A stretch of DNA of 39,252 bases from an uncultured Pelagibacteraceae bacterium (GTDB taxonomy: Bacteria > Pseudomonadota > Alphaproteobacteria > Pelagibacterales > Pelagibacteraceae), in the NCBI GenBank assembly GCA_902619745.1, contig CACNFL010000012.1, positions 1 to 39,252 on the forward strand. Reading direction: 5' to 3'. Below the pieces are notes generated by a model, which worked only from the letters and a program-made list of their open reading frames with translations, made no database searches and had not been told where the DNA came from. The translations under genes were made by a program, and so were the position numbers. Shown here piece by piece: positions 15,552 to 24,635 of the stretch. The number at the start of each line of letters is the position of its first letter. Position 1 is the stretch's first letter.

Positions 15552-18153
15552 ATTATTTTTAATATTTGCTATAATATTCTTTAATTCTTCATTTTTTTTT
15601 GCTTATGCATCTGAAGATTTCAATTTTGATGTTACAGAAATACAAATTTTAGAAAATGGAAATAAATTTATTGGAAAAAAAAGAGGGACTATTACATCTT
15701 CAGATGGTGTTATAATTAAAGCTGATCAATTTCAATATGATAAAAATTTAAATATTCTTAATGCGAATGGAAACGTAGAAATAATAGACAAAATAAATAA
15801 TTACTTAATAACAACAAATAATTTAACTTATAAACGAGAGGAAGAAGTCATTTATAGCAAAGGAAATTCGAAGGCTTTAAGTTCAAAAGATAATTCAATA
15901 ATTTATTCAAATGATTTTATTTATAATAGAAATAAAAATTTAATTATTGCAGAAAAAAATGTAATTATAGAAAATCAAAGCGAAGATTATAAAATTAATT
16001 CAGATTTTATTTCTTATTCATTAAATGAGAATATAATTTTTTCAAAAGGTAAGACTACAGGGTTATTAAAATCAAAATATAATTTTGTTTCAAATGATGT
16101 AACTTTTCTAAAAAATGATATGAAGATTATTTCAAAGGAAAATGCCTCATTTTCTGACAAAAATAATTTATACAAACTATCAAATTTTATATATTCAATT
16201 GAAAAAGAAGAATTAAAGGGTGAGAAAATTTTAATAAAATCAAATTACAAATTACCAAAAAGTGATGAATTTTATTTTTCGAGTGCGATCATAGATTTAA
16301 AAAATCAAAATTTTTTAGCAAAAGACACGGAAATAAATATTCATAAAGGAATATTTAATAATTTAAATAATGATCCAAGAATAAAAGGTATATCTTCTAA
16401 AAAAAATGGAAATGTCACCACAATTTACAAAGGAATATTTACTAGTTGTCAAAAAAACGATACTTGCCCTGCGTGGTCTTTAAAAGCAGATAAAATAGAG
16501 CATGACAAAAATAAAAAACAGTTAATTTATAAAAATGCACTATTACAAATATATGATTTTCCTGTGCTTTATTTTCCTAAATTTTTTCATCCAGATCCAA
16601 CAGTAAAAAGACAATCTGGCCTGCTACAACCTAAATTAAATAATTCAAATGTTTTGGGAAGTTCAATTGCAATTCCTTACTTTCATATATTATCTCATGA
16701 CAGCGACACTACATTTACTCCAACTTTTTTTGATAATAGCCAAAACATGATTCAAAATGAATATAGAAAAAGTTTTAAAAATTCTTATTTTGAGTTCAAT
16801 TTTGGGCATGTAAGAAACTATAAATCATCAAGTACAAATAATAAGAAAAAAAATATTACTCATTTCTTCTCAAAGTTTAATCATGACTTAAATTTAGATA
16901 ACTTTATTTCAAGCAAACTATCACTATCTATTCAAAAAGTAACTAATGATACCTACTTAAAAGTTTTTGATGGAAATATAATTAATACAGATTTAAAGCC
17001 AACTAATTTAAATGTTTTAAAAAATGAATTAAAAGTTGACCTTGATCATGAAAATTACTTTTTTGAAAGCGGCATTGAGAGCTACGAAAGTTTAAACAAA
17101 ACATCAAACGATAGATATCAATATATATTACCCTACTTCAATTTTAATAAAATTTTATCTAAAAATTATTTTAATGGTTCTATTAGTATAAATTCGTCAG
17201 GTAATAATGACTTAAATGAAACAAATGTACTTAAGACTCAAATAATAAATGATATAAATTACACAGGTTTTGATATCATAAACGATTATGGGCTTAAAAA
17301 TAATTTAAACATTTATTTAAAAAATTTGAATGCTGTTGGAAAGAACGATAGTAAACTAAAAAATAGTCCACAAGTAGAATTGATGTCTACTATAAAAATA
17401 GATAGTTCGTTACCGCTTAAAAAGAGAGGATCTAAATATTTAAATTATCTAACACCAAAATTATCTTTGCTCATAAATCCAAGTGATATGAAAAATCACT
17501 CAGAAACAAAGAGAAAAATTAATAACGAAAATATATTTGATATTAATAGACTGGGTTTAACTGACTCGCTAGAGACAGGAAAGTCTATAACTGTAGGCTT
17601 AGACTATAAAAAAGAAAAACTTGAAGATATAAATAAATATTTTGAATTAAAATTAGCTACTGTCTTTAGGGACAAACAAGAAACTTTCATACCAAGCACA
17701 AGTACATTGAATAAAAAAAACTCAAACTTATTTGGATCGGTATCGAACAATTTCTCAGATAATTTAAGTTTTAAGTATAATTTTGCCTTAGACAATAATT
17801 TGAATGAATTTGAGTATAATGAGTTTAACTCAACCATTTCATTAAACAATCTTATAACAGAGTTTTCATTCATTGAGGAAGCTGGGGCAATCGGTTCTAC
17901 AAATATATTTGAAAATAAATCAAAATATGTTTTTGACGAAAATAATGCAATTTCATTTAAAACTAGGCGTAATAGAAAAATAAATTTGACAGAATACTAT
18001 GATCTTGTTTATGAATATCAAAATGATTGTTTAATAGCTGGGATAAAATACAACAAAACATATTATGAAGATAGAGATCTAAAACCAACTGAAAATTTAC
18101 TTTTCACTATTACTCTTTTCCCTTTAACGAGTTACGAGCAGCAAATAAATTAA
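15541..18153 (+). CDS. lptD: LPS-assembly outer membrane protein LptD
   Basis: LptD is the outer-membrane barrel that inserts LPS into the outer leaflet. The 870-aa protein starts with a signal peptide (LFLIFAIIFFNSSFFFAYA, cut about residue 23). An OstA/LptA-like jellyroll follows (GVIIKADQFQYDKNLNILNA and later strands, about 40-280), then the plug/lumen junction with the family motif FPVLYFPKFFHPDPTVKRQSGLLQP, and a C-terminal barrel ending ITLFPLTSYEQQIN. Cysteines are few: Cys303 and Cys309 in the junction (SCQKNDTC) and Cys830 near the C-terminus, a different layout from the two E. coli pairs. The next gene starts at its stop codon (TAATG). Confidence 0.9.
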   Translation: MKNKLFLIFAIIFFNSSFFFAYASEDFNFDVTEIQILENGNKFIGKKRGTITSSDGVIIKADQFQYDKNLNILNANGNVEIIDKINNYLITTNNLTYKREEEVIYSKGNSKALSSKDNSIIYSNDFIYNRNKNLIIAEKNVIIENQSEDYKINSDFISYSLNENIIFSKGKTTGLLKSKYNFVSNDVTFLKNDMKIISKENASFSDKNNLYKLSNFIYSIEKEELKGEKILIKSNYKLPKSDEFYFSSAIIDLKNQNFLAKDTEINIHKGIFNNLNNDPRIKGISSKKNGNVTTIYKGIFTSCQKNDTCPAWSLKADKIEHDKNKKQLIYKNALLQIYDFPVLYFPKFFHPDPTVKRQSGLLQPKLNNSNVLGSSIAIPYFHILSHDSDTTFTPTFFDNSQNMIQNEYRKSFKNSYFEFNFGHVRNYKSSSTNNKKKNITHFFSKFNHDLNLDNFISSKLSLSIQKVTNDTYLKVFDGNIINTDLKPTNLNVLKNELKVDLDHENYFFESGIESYESLNKTSNDRYQYILPYFNFNKILSKNYFNGSISINSSGNNDLNETNVLKTQIINDINYTGFDIINDYGLKNNLNIYLKNLNAVGKNDSKLKNSPQVELMSTIKIDSSLPLKKRGSKYLNYLTPKLSLLINPSDMKNHSETKRKINNENIFDINRLGLTDSLETGKSITVGLDYKKEKLEDINKYFELKLATVFRDKQETFIPSTSTLNKKNSNLFGSVSNNFSDNLSFKYNFALDNNLNEFEYNEFNSTISLNNLITEFSFIEEAGAIGSTNIFENKSKYVFDENNAISFKTRRNRKINLTEYYDLVYEYQNDCLIAGIKYNKTYYEDRDLKPTENLLFTITLFPLTSYEQQIN

Positions 18154-19082
18154 TGAAGATTAATAAAAAATTATTTAAAGCAATATTTGTATTTTATATA
18201 TTTTTTTTAAATCAATCTACGGCTATTGAAAATAAAATATTATTTAAAGTAAATAATCAAATAATAACATCAATAGATGTCCTAAATGAAATCAATTATC
18301 TAAGTTTAATAAATAGTGATTTTCAAAAATTAGATAAACAAAAAATATATGAGGTTTCAAAAAATTCTTTAATTAGAGAAAAAATTAAGGAAATAGATTT
18401 AAAAAAACAATTTGTAGAATTAAAGTTAAATGAAGAATATTTAAACGAGCTATTTAAAAATTATTCAAGAAGAATTGGTTTTAAAAATACAAATGATTTT
18501 AGAAAAGAAATTAAAAAAAATAATATAAAAATAGACTCAGTAATAAAAAAAATTACAATTGAAGCTTTTTGGAATCAGCTGATAATAGATAAATTTTTGA
18601 AAAATGTAAAAATTAATGAAGCTTATATAAAAAAAGAACTTCAAAATCAAAAAATGCAAAGAGAGTATTTACTATCAGAAATCTTATTTGGACTAGAAAA
18701 GAACAATGAATTAGATAATAAAATGAAATTAATCAAAAAAGCTATTTCAGATGAGGGATTTTCAAAAGCTGCTTTGATTTACAGTATTTCAGATACTTCA
18801 AATTCAGGGGGGAAATTAGATTGGATAAATGAGGCTTCTCTTAATATAAAAATTAAATCAGCTTTAAATAATTTAGAAATTGGCGCTCATACAGAACCTA
18901 TTTTATTACCAGGAGGTTATTTGATATTAAAAATTAATGATATTAAAGAAGTTGTAAAAGAAATTAATTATGAAAAAGAATTTGAAAAAATTAAAAGAGC
19001 AAAAACTAATGAGCAACTCAACATAATGTCAAATCTATATTTTAATAAAATAAAAAAAAATATTATAATAAATGAATTATAG
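18153..19082 (+). CDS. SurA-like periplasmic chaperone / parvulin-type protein
   Basis: This 309-aa secreted protein has a signal peptide (AIFVFYIFFLNQSTA, about 10-24). It then has a SurA-type N-terminal chaperone region with KVNNQIITSIDVLNEINYL and helical segments to about 170, and one PPIC/parvulin-like domain (about 172-272: LSEILFG, SISDTSNSGGKLDWIN, PILLPGGYLILKIND). The usual parvulin active-site histidine at the domain start appears replaced by Ser-Glu, so it may be a chaperone without isomerase activity. It lies between lptD and pdxA, the place of surA in E. coli and many Alphaproteobacteria, which supports a role in outer-membrane protein folding. The surA symbol fits but is left open because of the divergence. 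Confidence 0.8.
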   Translation: MKINKKLFKAIFVFYIFFLNQSTAIENKILFKVNNQIITSIDVLNEINYLSLINSDFQKLDKQKIYEVSKNSLIREKIKEIDLKKQFVELKLNEEYLNELFKNYSRRIGFKNTNDFRKEIKKNNIKIDSVIKKITIEAFWNQLIIDKFLKNVKINEAYIKKELQNQKMQREYLLSEILFGLEKNNELDNKMKLIKKAISDEGFSKAALIYSISDTSNSGGKLDWINEASLNIKIKSALNNLEIGAHTEPILLPGGYLILKINDIKEVVKEINYEKEFEKIKRAKTNEQLNIMSNLYFNKIKKNIIINEL

Positions 19083-20034
19083 TCCAATTTTAATTGTTGG
19101 TGGAGAACCAAACAGTATTTTTTTAGAAATTTTTTTTAAAACGTTAAAACTTGTAAAAATAAAAAGTCCTATAATTCTGATTTCTTCAGAAAAAATATTA
19201 AAAAAACAAATGAAGAAATTTAAATTTAAAAAAAAAATAAAAGTTCTAAATTATAAAAATTTTAAAAATGAAAAATTAGACAACAAATCAATAAATTTGA
19301 TAAATATTGAATTTAATCAAAAGAAAGTTTTTGAAAAAATATCAAAAAAATCAAATAAATTTGTTGAAAAATCTTTTGATATGGCATTCAGAATCCTTAA
19401 AGATAATAATTTTTATAAATTTATAAATGGCCCAATTTCTAAAAAGAATTTTTTAAATAAAAAATATTTAGGTATAACAGAATATATTTCAAAAAAATTC
19501 TATACAAAAAATAGTTGTATGTTGATTTACAATCAAAATCTTTCTGTTTGTCCTATAACTACTCATTTACCAATCAAAGAGGTTGCAAAAAAAATAAATA
19601 AAAAAGTAATAACTGAAAAAATTATATTAATTAACAATTTCTATAAAAAAGTTTTAGGAATTAAACCAAAAATTGCAGTTTTAGGACTAAATCCACATTG
19701 TGAAAGTGTTAATAAATTTAATGAAGATGAAAAAATTATTAAGCCTATTGTAAATAAACTAAACAAAAAATTTAAAATATCAGGACCCTATCCAGCAGAT
19801 ACAATATTTATTAAGAATATAAGAAAAAAATTTGATGTAATTGTTGGAATGTACCATGATCAAGTATTAACACCTCTTAAAACTTTATATGAATATGATG
19901 CTATTAATATAACTTTAGGTTTACCATTTATAAGGATATCCCCAGACCATGGACCAAATGAAAAAATGCTCGGCAAGAATCTTTCTAATCCTCTAAGCTT
20001 AATTCAAGCAATTAAATTTTTGGATAAAAATTGA
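19072..20034 (+). CDS. pdxA: 4-hydroxythreonine-4-phosphate dehydrogenase
   Basis: PdxA oxidises 4-phosphohydroxy-threonine in the DXP-dependent pyridoxal phosphate pathway. The 320-aa protein has all three metal-ligand histidines: His165 (TTHLPIKEV), His209 (LNPHCESV) and His262 (MYHDQVLTPLK), at nearly the same numbers as E. coli 166, 211 and 266. FINGPISKKNF and FIRISPDHGP are also typical. It is Lys-rich, as expected for this base composition. It starts 11 bp before the surA-like stop and its TGA overlaps the rsmA TTG (TTGA). Confidence 0.95.
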   Translation: MNYSPILIVGGEPNSIFLEIFFKTLKLVKIKSPIILISSEKILKKQMKKFKFKKKIKVLNYKNFKNEKLDNKSINLINIEFNQKKVFEKISKKSNKFVEKSFDMAFRILKDNNFYKFINGPISKKNFLNKKYLGITEYISKKFYTKNSCMLIYNQNLSVCPITTHLPIKEVAKKINKKVITEKIILINNFYKKVLGIKPKIAVLGLNPHCESVNKFNEDEKIIKPIVNKLNKKFKISGPYPADTIFIKNIRKKFDVIVGMYHDQVLTPLKTLYEYDAINITLGLPFIRISPDHGPNEKMLGKNLSNPLSLIQAIKFLDKN

Positions 20035-20816
20035 TTAAACCAAAAAAAAGTTTAGGTCAAAATTTTTTAATCGATTTTGATATTCTAGAAAAAATTATAA
20101 ATATTACCAATATAAAAAATCAAATTGTACTTGAAGTTGGTCCTGGAACAGGAAATCTTACATCTTATATTTTAAAAAAAAATCCAAAAAAATTATATGT
20201 TATTGAAAAAGATAATGAACTTGCAAATAACCTTAGCAATAAATTTAAAGATCAAGTTACAATTATAAATGATGATGTTTTGAAAATAGATGAAACTACT
20301 TTATTTAAAGAGAAAGTAACAGTATTTGGAAATTTACCATATAATATTTCAACTGAAATTCTTAGTAAATGGATTATCAATTTAAAAAATTATTTTTGGT
20401 TTGATTGTTTGGTATTAATGTTTCAAAAAGAAGTTGCTGATAGAATAATAGCTGAATTTAATACCTCAAATTATGGAAGATTATCGATCATATGTAATTG
20501 GAAACTTAATATTAAAAAAATATGTGATATCAAACCATGTTCTTTTTTTCCAAAGCCGAAAGTGGAAAGCTCCTTGTTAATTTTTCATCCTAAAAAAAAT
20601 TTTGTTAAAATAAAAAATCCAACTAATTTAGAAAAAGTTACAAGAATTTTTTTTAACCAAAGAAGAAAAATGTTAAAAAAACCCTTTAATCAACTTTTTA
20701 ACGGAAATCAAAATGTCCTTAATAAACTTAAAATTGATTTAAATTTAAGGCCCCAAAACTTAAAAATGAATACTTATTATTATTTAGCCTCTGAATATGA
20801 AAATTTAAGAAGTTAA
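20031..20816 (+). CDS. rsmA: 16S rRNA dimethyladenosine transferase RsmA/KsgA
   Basis: RsmA dimethylates two adjacent adenines in the 3' terminal helix of 16S rRNA, a late check in 30S assembly. The 261-aa protein has [13 protein letters not shown], the SAM motif [16 protein letters not shown], and the catalytic NLPYNIST, followed by [12 protein letters not shown] and a C-terminal helical domain with [10 protein letters not shown]. The start is TTG at 20031, overlapping the pdxA stop by 4 bp; the third codon on matches the family. It is the last gene of lptF-lptG-lptD-surA-pdxA-rsmA and ends 12 bp inside the opposing gmk gene. Confidence 0.97.
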   Translation: MIKPKKSLGQNFLIDFDILEKIINITNIKNQIVLEVGPGTGNLTSYILKKNPKKLYVIEKDNELANNLSNKFKDQVTIINDDVLKIDETTLFKEKVTVFGNLPYNISTEILSKWIINLKNYFWFDCLVLMFQKEVADRIIAEFNTSNYGRLSIICNWKLNIKKICDIKPCSFFPKPKVESSLLIFHPKKNFVKIKNPTNLEKVTRIFFNQRRKMLKKPFNQLFNGNQNVLNKLKIDLNLRPQNLKMNTYYYLASEYENLRS

Positions 20817-21437
20817 CTTGTCAACATGACTTCTTATGTAATCTGAATCATAATCTTTTGAACCGTCATTTAATACTGCATTGATTAAATTTGTAATTTT
20901 AGAATAGCATTCTGTTAGATCATTATTTATAACCACATAGTCATAATTTATCCAATGCAGTACATCTCTTTCAAATTGTTTCATTCTTTCTTCAGCTATT
21001 AATTTATCATTAGCATGACGTTTAGATAATCTTTCAAACAATACTTCCTTGCTAGGCGGTAGTATAAAAAAAGTAATTAATTTATAATCTAATTTTTTAT
21101 TTTTTATCTGGTCTGCGCCCTGCCAATCAATATCAAAAAGTATATTTTTGCCTTTATTTAATCTATCAATTATTGGTGTTCTTGTTGTGCCATAAAAATT
21201 ATTGAAAACTTTTGCATATTCTAGAAATTCTTCATTTTTAATTAATCTTTTAAACTCTGACTCATCAACAAAATAATAGTCTTCGTTTTGATTTTCGTTA
21301 GGTCGAGGTAGTCTTGTTGTATGAGATATGGAAATTTCAAAATTATCTTTTTCTGATAACTTTTTAACCAGGGTAGTTTTACCTGCTCCTGAAGGAGATG
21401 ATAATATTATCATTACTCCATCTTTTTCTGATGGCAT
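20805..21437 (-). CDS. gmk: Guanylate kinase
   Basis: Gmk phosphorylates GMP to GDP. The 210-aa protein has the P-loop [10 protein letters not shown] (14-23), [49 protein letters not shown] and [17 protein letters not shown], all standard. Its start is eight bases after the acpP stop on the minus strand, so it appears to be the last gene of fabD-fabG-acpP-gmk. Its 3' end overlaps rsmA by 12 bp. Confidence 0.97.
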   Translation of the reverse strand: MPSEKDGVMIILSSPSGAGKTTLVKKLSEKDNFEISISHTTRLPRPNENQNEDYYFVDESEFKRLIKNEEFLEYAKVFNNFYGTTRTPIIDRLNKGKNILFDIDWQGADQIKNKKLDYKLITFFILPPSKEVLFERLSKRHANDKLIAEERMKQFERDVLHWINYDYVVINNDLTECYSKITNLINAVLNDGSKDYDSDYIRSHVDKLTS

Positions 21438-21445
21438 TAAAATTT

Positions 21446-21685
21446 CTAGTTAGCTTTTCCTTCGATAAATTTAACTGCATCACCCACAGTTAAAATTTTC
21501 TCAGCTTCACTGTCTGAAATTTCAGATCCAAATTCTTCTTCAAAAGCCATCACTAATTCAACTGTATCTAAACTATCAGCGCCTAAATCATCTATAAAAC
21601 TTGACTCTTCAGTTACTTTAGCTTCATCAATACCTAAGTGATCAGCTACAATTTTTTTTACTTTGCTTGAAACGTCTTCTGACAT
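21446..21685 (-). CDS. acpP: Acyl carrier protein
   Basis: This 79-aa acidic protein carries growing fatty-acyl chains on a 4'-phosphopantetheine attached to Ser38 in [19 protein letters not shown], the classic ACP motif. It has a good Shine-Dalgarno (AAGGAT, 5 bases upstream) and its own probable promoter in the 48-bp gap after fabG. It lies between fabG and gmk; fabF, commonly next in Proteobacteria, is absent here. Confidence 0.98.
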   Translation of the reverse strand: MSEDVSSKVKKIVADHLGIDEAKVTEESSFIDDLGADSLDTVELVMAFEEEFGSEISDSEAEKILTVGDAVKFIEGKAN

Positions 21686-21709
21686 ATTGATCCTTTTTGT
21701 TATAAATTC

Positions 21710-21737
21710 TTAATAGTTTAAAAACCTGTTTTGTCAA
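21710..21737 (-). promoter_or_regulatory. Probable acpP promoter
   Basis: On the minus strand a perfect -35 TTGACA (21737-21732) overlaps the fabG stop codon. After a 16-bp spacer comes TATTAA (21715-21710), a 4/6 match to the -10 consensus. Transcription would start about 15-20 bp before the acpP ribosome binding site. A separate acpP promoter fits the much higher demand for ACP than for FabD and FabG. Confidence 0.5.
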
Positions 21738-22471
21738 GCCATATACATGCCCCCATTAACATGTAAGGTCTCTCCATTTATATAGCTTGAATGACTTGAG
21801 CATAAAAAAAGTACAGCATTTGCAATATCATCTGGCTCTCCTAGTCGGGCAGAAGGAATTTTTGATATTATAGCCTCTTTAAATTTTTCATCTAATTTAT
21901 CCGTCATAGCTGTTTTAATAAAACCAGGTGAAATACAATTTATATTTATATTTTTCTTTGCATATTCTATTGCCAAACTCTTAGACATTGCAATTATACC
22001 TGCTTTAGAAGCTGTATAATTAGCCTGTCCTAAATTACCTGTATGTCCAACAACTGAAGTAATATTAACAATCTTTCCAGATTTATTTTTAAGCATTTTT
22101 TTAATTGCTGATTTGCTCATTAAAAAAGTTGATGTTAAATTAACATCAATTACTTTTTTCCATTCATCTAGGCTCATCCTTATTGCTAAATTATCCTGGG
22201 TAATACCTGCATTATTAACTATGCAATCCAAACTGCCACCAAGTTCTTTGGTTGCGTTTTCAACGAAATCCTCAATTTTATCACTTTGAGAAATATCAAA
22301 CTTTAATATTTTAATATTTCCATATTTACCTTTAAGTTCCTCAAGTTTTTCTATTCTTGTACCTGAAGCTAAAATATTTGCTCCTGATTGATTTAATTTT
22401 CCGATTATTGAATTTCCAATCCCACCAGAAGCGCCTGTAACAATAATATTTTTTCCTTTTAAATCAGTCAT
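21734..22471 (-). CDS. fabG: 3-oxoacyl-ACP reductase FabG
   Basis: FabG is the NADPH-dependent reductase of the fatty-acid elongation cycle. The 245-aa SDR protein has the cofactor motif VTGASGGIGNS (11-21), VNNAGITQDNLAIRM, and the catalytic triad Ser139 (ITSVVG), Tyr152 and Lys156 (NYTASKAG). CISPGFIKTAMTDKL and the C-terminal NGETLHVNGGMYMA are typical of FabG rather than of other SDRs. It overlaps fabD by 4 bp (ATGA) and precedes acpP, which settles the assignment. Confidence 0.97.
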   Translation of the reverse strand: MTDLKGKNIIVTGASGGIGNSIIGKLNQSGANILASGTRIEKLEELKGKYGNIKILKFDISQSDKIEDFVENATKELGGSLDCIVNNAGITQDNLAIRMSLDEWKKVIDVNLTSTFLMSKSAIKKMLKNKSGKIVNITSVVGHTGNLGQANYTASKAGIIAMSKSLAIEYAKKNININCISPGFIKTAMTDKLDEKFKEAIISKIPSARLGEPDDIANAVLFLCSSHSSYINGETLHVNGGMYMA

Positions 22472-23394
22472 ATTTTTAGACCTTCAATATCACCTTGAGA
22501 ATTAATTGTATCAATTTTTACATTTCTATTAATTCTTTTTACCAAACCTGACAAAACTTTCCCAGGTCCAATTTCTATAAAATGGTTTACATCATTTTCT
22601 ATCATATTAATCACGCTTTCTCTCCATCTAACTCTATTCTCTATTTGCATAATTAAGAGATTTTTAAGCTCATCTGGGTCTTTAATCTCATTAGCAGTAA
22701 CGTTAGAAATTAATTTATTTTGACCATTTTTAAAATTAAGTTTATTTAACTCTTCTTTCATAATTTTTGTAGCATTATTCATCAGTTCGCAGTGAAAAGG
22801 TGCACTTACAGGAAGTTTAATATTTTTAATTGAATTAGCCTTAAAAATTTGAATTAATTGTTCTAAGTCTTTAGTTTTTCCACTCAAAACAATTTGACCC
22901 TCAGAATTGTCATTTGCAATTTCCGCTTTTAAATTTTCTTTATTTTCCATTAAAATTCTTTCAACCTCATCAACTGTTGAACCCAATACCGCAACCATCC
23001 CCCCCTGTCCTTTAGGCACAGAGTTTTGCATAGCATCTCCTCTAATTCTCAGTATTCTTAAAGTATCTGAAAAATCTAGATATCCTGCACATGATAATGC
23101 CGAATATTCTCCTAAAGAGTGTCCTGCAAAGTATTTTGCTTTATTTAAATCCAAGTTGAATTCATTTTTTGCTAAATTAAATATTGAATAACTTATTAAA
23201 AATATTGCTGGTTGTGTATTTGCTGTTAAATCTAATTCTTCTTTTGGCCCTTCCAGGATAAGTTTAGAAATAGAAAAATTTAATGTGTCATCTGCCTGTT
23301 TAAAAAGGTCTTTTACTATATTAAATTTATCATAAAGCTCTTTTCCCATTCCCACTATTTGAGATCCCTGACCTGGAAAAATTACCGAAAACAT
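22468..23394 (-). CDS. fabD: Malonyl-CoA:ACP transacylase FabD
   Basis: FabD loads malonate onto ACP. The 308-aa protein has FPGQGSQIVGMGKEL, the nucleophile Ser93 in GHSLGEYSAL, His201 in SAPFHCELM and the C-terminal FIEIGPGKVLSGLVKRI. It is the first gene of the minus-strand fatty-acid unit and is divergent from rpsF across 87 bp. Confidence 0.97.
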   Translation of the reverse strand: MFSVIFPGQGSQIVGMGKELYDKFNIVKDLFKQADDTLNFSISKLILEGPKEELDLTANTQPAIFLISYSIFNLAKNEFNLDLNKAKYFAGHSLGEYSALSCAGYLDFSDTLRILRIRGDAMQNSVPKGQGGMVAVLGSTVDEVERILMENKENLKAEIANDNSEGQIVLSGKTKDLEQLIQIFKANSIKNIKLPVSAPFHCELMNNATKIMKEELNKLNFKNGQNKLISNVTANEIKDPDELKNLLIMQIENRVRWRESVINMIENDVNHFIEIGPGKVLSGLVKRINRNVKIDTINSQGDIEGLKI

Positions 23395-23481
23395 ATAAAA
23401 AAAACTAATATTTCTGCCTTTTTAACTATTGTAATTGAACTTTTATAATAGTATATCCTCACTTTTTATTAAAGAACATAA
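23395..23481. promoter_or_regulatory. Divergent promoter region, fabD / rpsF
   Basis: An 87-bp AT-rich gap serving two major operons. For the plus strand a perfect TATAAT lies at 23444-23449 with a poor -35 (TTTAAC, 17-bp spacing). An alternative is TTGTAA (23429-23434) with TATATC (23452-23457) at 17 bp. I cannot choose between them. No hairpin, attenuator or S6:S18-binding leader is evident. Confidence 0.45.
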
Positions 23482-23835
23482 ATGAATTTATACGAACATA
23501 CTATTATTGCTAGGCAAGATACCTCGCCAAGTGAATTAAAGCAAATAACAGAAAAGTATTCTAAAATTGTTGAAAAAAATGATGGTGAAGTTGTTAAAAC
23601 TGAAAACTGGGGATTACTAAACTTATCTTATCTTATTAAAAAAAATAAAAAAGGAAGCTACATACACTTCAAAATAAAAGGTAAGGGTAATGTTATTGAT
23701 GAATTGGAAAAAAATGAAGCTATTGATAAAAAATTATTAAGATATTTAACAGTTAGAGTAAAAAAATTTGATTTAGAAACAAACTATTTTGGAAAAAAAG
23801 AGGATAGTGTAAAAAAGGAAAGTATTAAAAACTAA
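23482..23835 (+). CDS. rpsF: 30S ribosomal protein S6
   Basis: S6 pairs with S18 on the platform of the small subunit. The 117-aa protein shows the S6 pattern: [13 protein letters not shown] at the start, a central [21 protein letters not shown] strand pair and [14 protein letters not shown], then a charged C-terminal extension. It leads rpsF-rpsR-rplI-dnaB and its stop overlaps the rpsR start (TAATG). No strong Shine-Dalgarno is seen. Confidence 0.96.
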   Translation: MNLYEHTIIARQDTSPSELKQITEKYSKIVEKNDGEVVKTENWGLLNLSYLIKKNKKGSYIHFKIKGKGNVIDELEKNEAIDKKLLRYLTVRVKKFDLETNYFGKKEDSVKKESIKN

Positions 23836-24107
23836 TGCCAAAAAGACAAAATGGAAATAAGAAAGGAAGGCAAAGTAACTTTGCAAAATTAAGTATTTTT
23901 CAACCAAATAAATACAAATTTAAAAAAACCTGTCCACTGTCAGTTAAAGGTGCCCCTGAGGTAGATTATAAAAATATTAAATTATTAAAAAAATATGTGT
24001 CTGAGAATGGTAAAATTTTACCTTCAAGAATTACAAATGTATCCCAAAAAAAACAAAGAGAACTTTCTCTTTCAATCAAAAGAGCAAGAAACTTAGCATT
24101 AATATAA
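23835..24107 (+). CDS. rpsR: 30S ribosomal protein S18
   Basis: A 90-aa basic ribosomal protein that binds 16S rRNA together with S6. The S18 core is clear: [38 protein letters not shown] followed by [18 protein letters not shown]. The N-terminus is a basic Lys/Asn/Gln-rich tail. It overlaps rpsF by 1 bp and is followed by rplI after one base. Confidence 0.96.
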   Translation: MPKRQNGNKKGRQSNFAKLSIFQPNKYKFKKTCPLSVKGAPEVDYKNIKLLKKYVSENGKILPSRITNVSQKKQRELSLSIKRARNLALI

Positions 24108-24108
24108 A

Positions 24109-24567
24109 ATGAAAGTAATCTTACTAGAAAACGTTAAAAGAATTGGATCTATTGGTGAAGTAATAGAAGTTAAAAGAGGTTTTGCTAGAAACTTTTTAAT
24201 TGCAAATAAAAAAGCTCTTTATGCATCAAAAGAAAATATAAAAGAGGTTGAAAAAATTAAGGCTGAGTTATCTAAGAAAGATAATGAAAAGAAAAAAGAT
24301 GCTTCACAAATTGCTGAACAAATTAATGGTAAAGAGTATTCTGTCAAAAAACTAAGTACAGAAAATAATGAATTATATGGTTCAGTTAAACCAACTGAAA
24401 TTTCAAAACTTATTCAAGAAGAAAATAAAATTGATATAAAGCCTTCGATGATACAACCAGTTGAAGAAATAAAAGCTTTAGGAAAATTTAAAGTTAAAAT
24501 TTCTTTACACTCAGAAGTTGATGCTGAGATTACAATCAATGTTTCGTCGGCTGATACAATTCAATAA
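24109..24567 (+). CDS. rplI: 50S ribosomal protein L9
   Basis: L9 binds 23S rRNA through its N-terminal domain and reaches toward the neighbouring ribosome by a long helix. The 152-aa protein shows MKVILLENVKRIGSIGEVIEVKRGFARNFLI, the L9 signature region, then a charged helix (about 45-80) and a C-terminal domain with NELYGSVKPTEIS and LHSEVDAEITINV. It ends the ribosomal block, and dnaB begins 68 bp later. Confidence 0.97.
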   Translation: MKVILLENVKRIGSIGEVIEVKRGFARNFLIANKKALYASKENIKEVEKIKAELSKKDNEKKKDASQIAEQINGKEYSVKKLSTENNELYGSVKPTEISKLIQEENKIDIKPSMIQPVEEIKALGKFKVKISLHSEVDAEITINVSSADTIQ

Positions 24568-24635
24568 TTATACATTCTTTTCCCCAGCAACAATTTACAA
24601 TTTGATTTAATTAATTTTCATGTACATTTATTTTC

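Noticed and set aside
24568..24635. Terminator or small RNA between rplI and dnaB
   Set aside because: The 68-bp gap has no GC-rich stem followed by a T run; it looks like plain AT-rich spacer.
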